A stretch of 64,000 nt of DNA from the NCBI GenBank assembly GCA_023411215.1, contig JAEYOY010000001.1, forward strand, positions 98,889 through 162,888, read 5' to 3'. The notes below the pieces were generated by a model that saw nothing but the letters and a program-made list of their open reading frames with translations, did no database searches and was not told where the DNA came from. Each line of letters opens with the position of its first letter. Positions within the stretch are counted from its first letter, which is position 1. The stretch is from Bacillota bacterium. Lineage in GTDB: Bacteria > Bacillota > Clostridia > Lachnospirales > Lachnospiraceae. Of the stretch, positions 59,876-64,000 are shown one piece after another. Made by a program: the position numbers and the translations under genes.

Positions 59876-60166
59876 TTATCCTTCATCCTCATCAAAACCC
59901 TGTATCATGAAATTGTTCCAAGCTACATTTGAGCTTTCTAACTGTTTCTTCTGCATGATTCGATTCCTATCACTTAGAATTGCTAGCATCTCATCTGCAA
60001 TCTCCTCAAGAGGCGGACGCTGATAATGTGACAGATATCCAATCATTCTTTTAGCTGTAAAATCTGTATTCAGATTCTTAGTAATGGCATCACAGAACTC
60101 TTCTGGATAACCTCTTCTAATCATGATATCGTATAGTTCCATACTTTTCTCTGATCTTGCTTTCAT
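59876..60166 (-). CDS. Small hypothetical protein
   Basis: 96 aa, soluble and helical, charged (MKARSEKSMELYDIMIRRGYPEEFCDAI, in part). Residues 20-70 contain a repeated-looking helical pattern (LNTDFTAKRMIGYLSHY, LEEIADEMLAILSDRNRI). No catalytic motif. The ribosome site (GAGAG) is weak. It lies 77 bases after the zinc-ribbon gene on the same strand. Looks like a real gene from its composition; function unknown. Confidence 0.65.
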   Translation of the reverse strand: MKARSEKSMELYDIMIRRGYPEEFCDAITKNLNTDFTAKRMIGYLSHYQRPPLEEIADEMLAILSDRNRIMQKKQLESSNVAWNNFMIQGFDEDEG

Positions 60167-60243
60167 TTGCTAATTACTCTCTTCCGGCATCACAGCCATA
60201 TTCTCCATCAAAAATCTGCTATATCTTCCACATGATTATTCCT

Positions 60244-60618
60244 TTAAAATCTTATCCCACACTTTGGACAATACACAAAATCCTCGCTTGTCATAAATCC
60301 ACACTGTCTGCATCTCTTATATGAATAACCACATCCCTGATTCTGCACACGGCTCAAATGCTGCGACAGGATCACTACGTTCTCTCCCTTTGCAATTCTT
60401 TTCCCAATTTCCGGATCAAGCTCATATACCGTATTACAACAACTTGACTGAACATAATAGTGCTTATTCCACTTAAAGCAGGGAATGAAAAACAATGTTA
60501 AAACCATATAGGTCATAAAAACTTGATACCTGCCAAATGATCCACAGATATCACAAGTAATAACCTGGTTGAATTTAAAATCCTTCCTGCCCTCTGTTAT
60601 TCCCATCACAAAAAACAT
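60244..60618 (-). CDS. Zinc-ribbon membrane-associated protein
   Basis: 124 aa. An N-terminal half ribbon (TCDICGSFGRYQV), one short hydrophobic segment (MTYMVLTLFFIPCF), a middle with SSCCNTVYELDPEIGKRIAKGE, and a C-terminal ribbon (CRQCGF ... CPKCGIRF). The layout is that of the small zinc-ribbon family with a single membrane-proximal helix seen widely in Clostridia; no function is known. GAGGGG lies 7 bases before the ATG. Confidence 0.75.
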   Translation of the reverse strand: MFFVMGITEGRKDFKFNQVITCDICGSFGRYQVFMTYMVLTLFFIPCFKWNKHYYVQSSCCNTVYELDPEIGKRIAKGENVVILSQHLSRVQNQGCGYSYKRCRQCGFMTSEDFVYCPKCGIRF

Positions 60619-60669
60619 ATTAATATACCCCTCAATAATACAATTATCATTTTATCCTCTTGAAGCTTT

Positions 60670-60771
60670 CTAATAATTGCCTGAAACCAGAAAAATTATA
60701 ACGTTTGAAGTGTTATCAAACGATCTGCTCAGATAACCGATATTCAATTCTTCAGAATAAGGTAACTGCAT
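60670..60771 (-). pseudogene. 5' remnant of an HNH-nuclease-like gene
   Basis: A perfect ribosome site (CGGAGG) and ATG at 60771 open a 33-codon frame starting MQLPYSEELNIGYLSRSFDN. This N-terminus resembles that of clostridial HNH-endonuclease-domain proteins (..LP-S--L-I-YLSR-FDNTSNCYKFFWF). Directly after DNTSN the frame is lost, but inserting two or three bases restores NCYKFFWFQAIIRKL, so at least two small deletions have occurred, and the rest of the gene is absent. The family match is from memory. Confidence 0.5.
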
Positions 60772-60910
60772 AAGTCTTTCCTCCGATTTAATTGCATAAA
60801 TCAACAATATGATATCATAATTATAAGCTAAACCATGTATACTATCAATCCAAATTAATCCAAATCTTTGTGTTAATTATTCAATTAATTCGATTGTAGC
60901 TCTTTCCTAG

Positions 60911-61030
60911 AACGAAGCGCCAGCTTGCTGGCACTTCGCGCCCGAGCGGATTGATACCTTTCCGCGAGGTGCGCATCCTGCACGGAGTGCTTTTTATTGT
61001 ATAGGACGAACTTTCCTTTACAATAAAAAA
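60911..61030. repeat. Repeat family 5, copy 2
   Basis: A strong 5' hairpin (CGAAG-CGCCAGC-TT-GCTGGC-ACTTCG), then the part shared with 30045-30168: CCTTTCCGCGAGGTGCGCAT, GGAGTGCTTTTTATTGTATA, and an inverted TTTACAATAAAAAA. Its 3' hairpin arms (TTTTTATTGTA/TACAATAAAAA) differ from copy 1 on both sides, again with pairing kept. The rest of 60619-61235 holds no gene apart from the HNH remnant. Confidence 0.6.
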
Positions 61031-61235
61031 CCACTTCCTACACCATCCTAATATAAAAGCAACTCCTAAAACCGTACCTAGCATGAGAGGGTGAGGAAAC
61101 TGCTTGAAAGTATATAATTCCATTTATTCCAAGTACATGCTCCCAATAACCTCGATATCAATAATGGCTGCTCGAGTTGTGGAGACGGTATGTCTGAGCC
61201 GGTTCTTTTCTTGGAAGCAAATATGTCGAAATAAG

Positions 61236-61264
61236 TTGACTATGATACTATTTTAGTATATTGT
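61236..61264 (+). promoter_or_regulatory. Promoter of the chemoreceptor gene
   Basis: TTGACT (61236-61241) and TATTGT (61259-61264), spacer 17. A sigma-A type promoter; no sigma-D (TAAA-N15-CCGATAT) motility promoter was found, so this receptor may be expressed outside the flagellar regulon. Confidence 0.6.
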
Positions 61265-61301
61265 GGGATTTACACTATACTTTTGGAGGGTTAATCAACG
61301 A

Positions 61302-63299
61302 ATGAAGAAATATTTTCAAAAATTCACTACCTTAAAGGCAAAAATTATTACCATGCTGATTGTTATTAGTTCAGTTCCTCTCCTAATTTCGGGGACAAGC
61401 TCCTACCTAACTTCATTGAATGTATTAGAGAGAAAGCTTGAGACTACTACCAAACAAACAACGCATGAGGTAGCACGCGGCTTAGATAATTACTTTGCTG
61501 CAATGTCAAACATAATGAAAATACTTTCAAATGATACAAATGTTGTCGAAGCAGATAATGCTACCTATTTTGAATTTGCAAAAGGTCTAATAGCCAATAT
61601 GAAAAAAACGGATGCTTCTATCATTAATATTTATGTTGGTACTGAAAAGGGGATGTTTTACACAGATCCTAAATTAGATCTACCTGCTGGTTTTAACCAC
61701 AAAACTAGGGATTGGTATATTCAAGCAATGAATCATCCTGGGGAAATTATTATAACGGATCCCTATATCGATGCTGGTACGAATAATTTGGTAATATCCA
61801 TCGTAGCATCCGTTCAAAAGGACAATAATAGCATTGGTGTAGCAGGTATGGATATCGATCTGGCCACATTTTCAACCTCCTTATCTGACATTACAATTGG
61901 GGATGGCGGATATATTTATATCACAGATCCTAGTGGACGAATGATTGCACACCCCGATCAATCCTTAATTGGTACGGATGAAGCTACAAAGCTATCTAAT
62001 TGGGAGGATATATCAACCAATTCCGAGGGTTTTTCGTCATACGTATATATCGGAGATAGTAGATTTTCAAGCTATAGTACCAGTGAACTTACAGGCTGGA
62101 AGGTTGTTGCTTCCATGAATCATTCCGAGTTAAGTAAGGATACCAGTACAATTAGAACCACTATTATTAATGTATTCTTGATAACCCTGATTGCAGCTGT
62201 CGCAGCAGCGATTCTCTTCAGTATTCCGATATCACGTAATATAAAGAAGTTACTGGCAGCCTTTGATCGTCTTGCCAATGGGGATTTGACAGTGAACATA
62301 TCCATTAACTCAAAGGATGAGTTCAACCTGTTGGGTCAGCATTTCAACGAAATGGCAACAAACATATCCGGCCTAATCCGTGAGGTAAGCGACGCTTCCA
62401 ACATTGTTTTGGACACATCTGTAACACTTGCCAATATGTCGGAGGAGACAAATTCTTCTCTTAGTGAAGTAGCAAGAGCTGTGGAGGAAGTTGCAAAGGG
62501 AGCTACGGAACAAGCACAGAATGCTTCGGATGGAGCAGCCAGTATTTCAGATTTATCGGATCAATTAACCTTGATTGACGAATCTACCAAATCAATGAGC
62601 CACCTGGCAAATAACGCAGCCGATCTCACAAAACAGGGATTAAATCGTGTAGAAGATCTGAAAGAGAAATCCGACAGTACCATGAGCGCCACCACTAAAG
62701 TTTCTGAGTTAGTTTATGAAACCAGTGAAAGCATGAAGCAGATTGATGCAATCTCTAATACGATTGACGCTATTACCGCTCAAACCAACCTGCTTGCATT
62801 GAATGCATCCATCGAAGCTGCGAGAGCAGGCGAAAGTGGCAAAGGTTTTGCTGTAGTAGCGGATGAAATAAGAAAATTGGCAGAGCAATCAAAAGCTTCT
62901 ACCGTTAAGATCAAGTCAATTGTTGAAGATATCAGTGATAAGACTGCCCACTCCGTAGATGCTATGAGAATCACAAATCAAAACGTAAAAGAGCAGGTGG
63001 ATCTGGTACAAAGGACGCAAAGCTTGTTTAATGAGATTATGGATGCCGTCCGTATCTTAACCGAAAAGGTAATTGAGATCAAACGGAATACAGAGGAAAT
63101 TGCAGATCAAAAAAATAATATTGTATCACAAATTGAAAATATCTCTGCTATATCCGAAGAATCTGCATCAGCGACAGAGGAAGTAACCGCTTCTACAGAA
63201 CAGATAACCGTAACCATGGACGAAATAGCTCAGCAGACGGTAGAATTACAGAACCTGTCAGAACAGCTGAAGGAAAAAATCAATAGCTTCAAATTCTAA
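61302..63299 (+). CDS. Methyl-accepting chemotaxis protein with dCache sensor
   Basis: 665 aa from the ATG at 61302 (GGAGGG 11 bases upstream; the frame is open to 61263). Two membrane helices (about 18-40 and 285-305 of this numbering) flank a double-Cache extracellular sensor (DKLETTTKQ-like helix, NIYVGTEKGMFYTDP, TRDWYIQAM, ITDPYIDAGTNNLVISI, GYIYITDPSGRMIAHPD). A HAMP domain (ISRNIKKLLAAFDRLANGDLTVNI) and the MCP signalling domain follow, with the hairpin tip ISNTIDAITAQTNLLALNASIEAARAGESGKGFAVVADEIRKLAEQS. dCache receptors sense amino acids, organic acids or amines. No che genes are adjacent. Confidence 0.95.
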   Translation: MKKYFQKFTTLKAKIITMLIVISSVPLLISGTSSYLTSLNVLERKLETTTKQTTHEVARGLDNYFAAMSNIMKILSNDTNVVEADNATYFEFAKGLIANMKKTDASIINIYVGTEKGMFYTDPKLDLPAGFNHKTRDWYIQAMNHPGEIIITDPYIDAGTNNLVISIVASVQKDNNSIGVAGMDIDLATFSTSLSDITIGDGGYIYITDPSGRMIAHPDQSLIGTDEATKLSNWEDISTNSEGFSSYVYIGDSRFSSYSTSELTGWKVVASMNHSELSKDTSTIRTTIINVFLITLIAAVAAAILFSIPISRNIKKLLAAFDRLANGDLTVNISINSKDEFNLLGQHFNEMATNISGLIREVSDASNIVLDTSVTLANMSEETNSSLSEVARAVEEVAKGATEQAQNASDGAASISDLSDQLTLIDESTKSMSHLANNAADLTKQGLNRVEDLKEKSDSTMSATTKVSELVYETSESMKQIDAISNTIDAITAQTNLLALNASIEAARAGESGKGFAVVADEIRKLAEQSKASTVKIKSIVEDISDKTAHSVDAMRITNQNVKEQVDLVQRTQSLFNEIMDAVRILTEKVIEIKRNTEEIADQKNNIVSQIENISAISEESASATEEVTASTEQITVTMDEIAQQTVELQNLSEQLKEKINSFKF

Positions 63300-63421
63300 T
63301 AATACGATATAAATTGTTATAGGCCAGAAACACCCCATATCGAATCCACCCAATTGTCTTTATCATCGTAGCTCAGGTCGAATCTAGTCTTGCACTTATT
63401 GACCTCTGCAGCATACTATAT

Positions 63422-63451
63422 CCTTTCCAGGCCTGAATCGGCCTGGAAAGG
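63422..63451. terminator. Strong hairpin between converging genes
   Basis: CCTTTCCAGGCC (63422-63433) pairs perfectly with GGCCTGGAAAGG (63440-63451), six-base loop. Between the chemoreceptor and the converging alcohol dehydrogenase; may end either transcript. There is no T-run, so a processing or pause role is possible. Nothing else was recognised in 63300-63637. Confidence 0.7.
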
Positions 63452-63637
63452 TAATTCAGGCAGATGTGAATTTTCGCCACCCGAATAGAAAATCGGAATA
63501 GGAACAGTCATATTTCAGTCTATCACCGAGAGGCTGACCAAATGGATTGTTTTTCACTGGGAACAGTGCACTTGCAGGAGCAAGACCTGCGAAAAGATAA
63601 GGATACTGCTGATACATATCCCATGTTTTACCACTTT

Positions 63638-64000
63638 CTATCTGCAAGCTTTGTAAATGGCGAGCATGTCATCTTCATTCAGCAGCTTAGCAGAACCCTT
63701 AGCTCCACCAACGCCTACCGCACATTTATTTGCCATATCTGCCAACTGCTCATCAGTTGCATTGACACCTAATTCACGAAGATTAGTAGGCATATGGATT
63801 TCATGATAAAAATTTTCCATTGCTTCAATTCCTTTTAATGCTATTTCTTCATCGGAACCAGAATTCTCAACTCCCATAACATTAACTGCAAATTTTTTGA
63901 ATCTAGGAAGACAATTTAAGTATACGTATCTAGCCCAGCTTCCCCATACCGCAGCAAGGCCTGCTCCATGAGCTACATCAAACATTCCGCCCAATTCATG
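63638..64000 (-). CDS. Iron-containing alcohol dehydrogenase, C-terminal part (partial)
   Basis: About 120 codons, open at the window edge. HELGGMFDVAHGAGLAAVWG contains the Fe-ADH metal-binding histidines (the HxxGxxxxxxHG pattern), and the C-terminal helical domain continues with FAVNVMGVE, IHMPTNLRELGVN and GVGGAKGSAKLLNEDDMLAIYKACR. The gene's product reduces aldehydes or ketones with NAD(P)H (butanol-dehydrogenase/BdhA-like). Its start and nucleotide-binding half lie beyond 64000. Confidence 0.92.
   Translation of the reverse strand, partial: HELGGMFDVAHGAGLAAVWGSWARYVYLNCLPRFKKFAVNVMGVENSGSDEEIALKGIEAMENFYHEIHMPTNLRELGVNATDEQLADMANKCAVGVGGAKGSAKLLNEDDMLAIYKACR

Noticed and set aside
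60881..61123. 80-aa reverse frame
   Set aside because: It runs through the family-5 repeat and its hairpins; no ribosome site or family resemblance.
63456..63647. 63-aa reverse frame after the alcohol dehydrogenase
   Set aside because: It overlaps the dehydrogenase end, lacks a ribosome site and has an unconvincing composition.
1..64000. tRNA or rRNA genes, integrase attachment sites, insertion sequences with transposase
   Set aside because: Scanned by eye for T-loop sequences, rRNA cores and transposase motifs; none found. A tRNAscan-SE run would settle the tRNA point.

Overview
The window looks like the chromosome of a low-GC, spore-forming Clostridia, most probably a Lachnospiraceae / Lachnoclostridium (Clostridium phytofermentans-like) organism. 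The grounds are: a type-A-like RNase P RNA, the dgt-dnaG-rpoD-trmK order, AAGGAGG ribosome binding sites, consensus sigma-A promoters, a SleB-like hydrolase, a CsxC-like spore protein and A+T-rich intergenic DNA. The species is inferred from gene content and could not be checked by a search. Almost all genes are on the minus strand.

Layout. 1-4 kb: a secreted Big2-type surface protein (cut by the window edge), threonine synthase and a SleB-like cell-wall hydrolase. 4-7 kb: a two-AP2-domain protein with a degenerate HNH-like centre, then a VanR/VanS-type two-component pair. 7.4-15.3 kb: a 312-bp palindrome, rnpB, and the dgt, dnaG, rpoD, trmK, nucleoside kinase run. 15.4-18.5 kb: a possible small RNA, a stem-loop repeat array and a Fur-box-controlled feoA-feoB-Cys-rich protein operon. 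18.7-24.4 kb: a CsxC-like protein, a frameshifted mini zinc-ribbon gene, queH, a lone receiver, hisC, an aminotransferase and a cytidylate-kinase-like protein. 24.6-29.8 kb: a complete branched-chain amino-acid ABC transporter (livKHMGF). 30.2-34.2 kb: a zinc-ribbon protein, a ClpX-type unfoldase and an HtrA protease.

34.5-44.6 kb is a cell-surface polymer locus: a polyprenyl-phosphate sugar transferase, an LCP ligase, three CDP-glycerol glycerophosphotransferases (one fused to a GT2 domain with an acidic insert), TagD and a TagGH-type exporter. Together they can start, polymerise, export and attach a glycerol-phosphate polymer. Then come leuA, a c-di-AMP module (cdaA, ybbR/cdaR) with an HPr gene and two membrane proteins, and a four-gene run (GDPD, alpha/beta hydrolase, Atg22-like MFS, AlkP-superfamily phosphodiesterase) suggestive of phosphodiester handling. 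56.4-61 kb is accessory in character: an ANT(6)-like gene, CPBP protease, TetR regulator, small proteins and two decayed gene fragments (HNH-nuclease-like, RecQ-like). The window ends with a chemoreceptor and the C-terminal part of an iron-containing alcohol dehydrogenase.

The most unusual content is between the genes. I see at least five separate families of palindromic repeats: (1) MITE-like elements with TAACTATTCA ends, three copies; (2) arrays of 41-42-bp stem-loop units, five places; (3) multi-hairpin elements at gene 3' ends whose stems vary in a pair-preserving way; (4) two 200-306-bp palindromes with a conserved 105-bp core but unrelated, self-complementary arms; (5) a pair of ~120-bp elements with variable 5' hairpins. 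A sixth, 312-bp palindrome lies beside rnpB. No transposase was found. These families are the best candidates for something undescribed.
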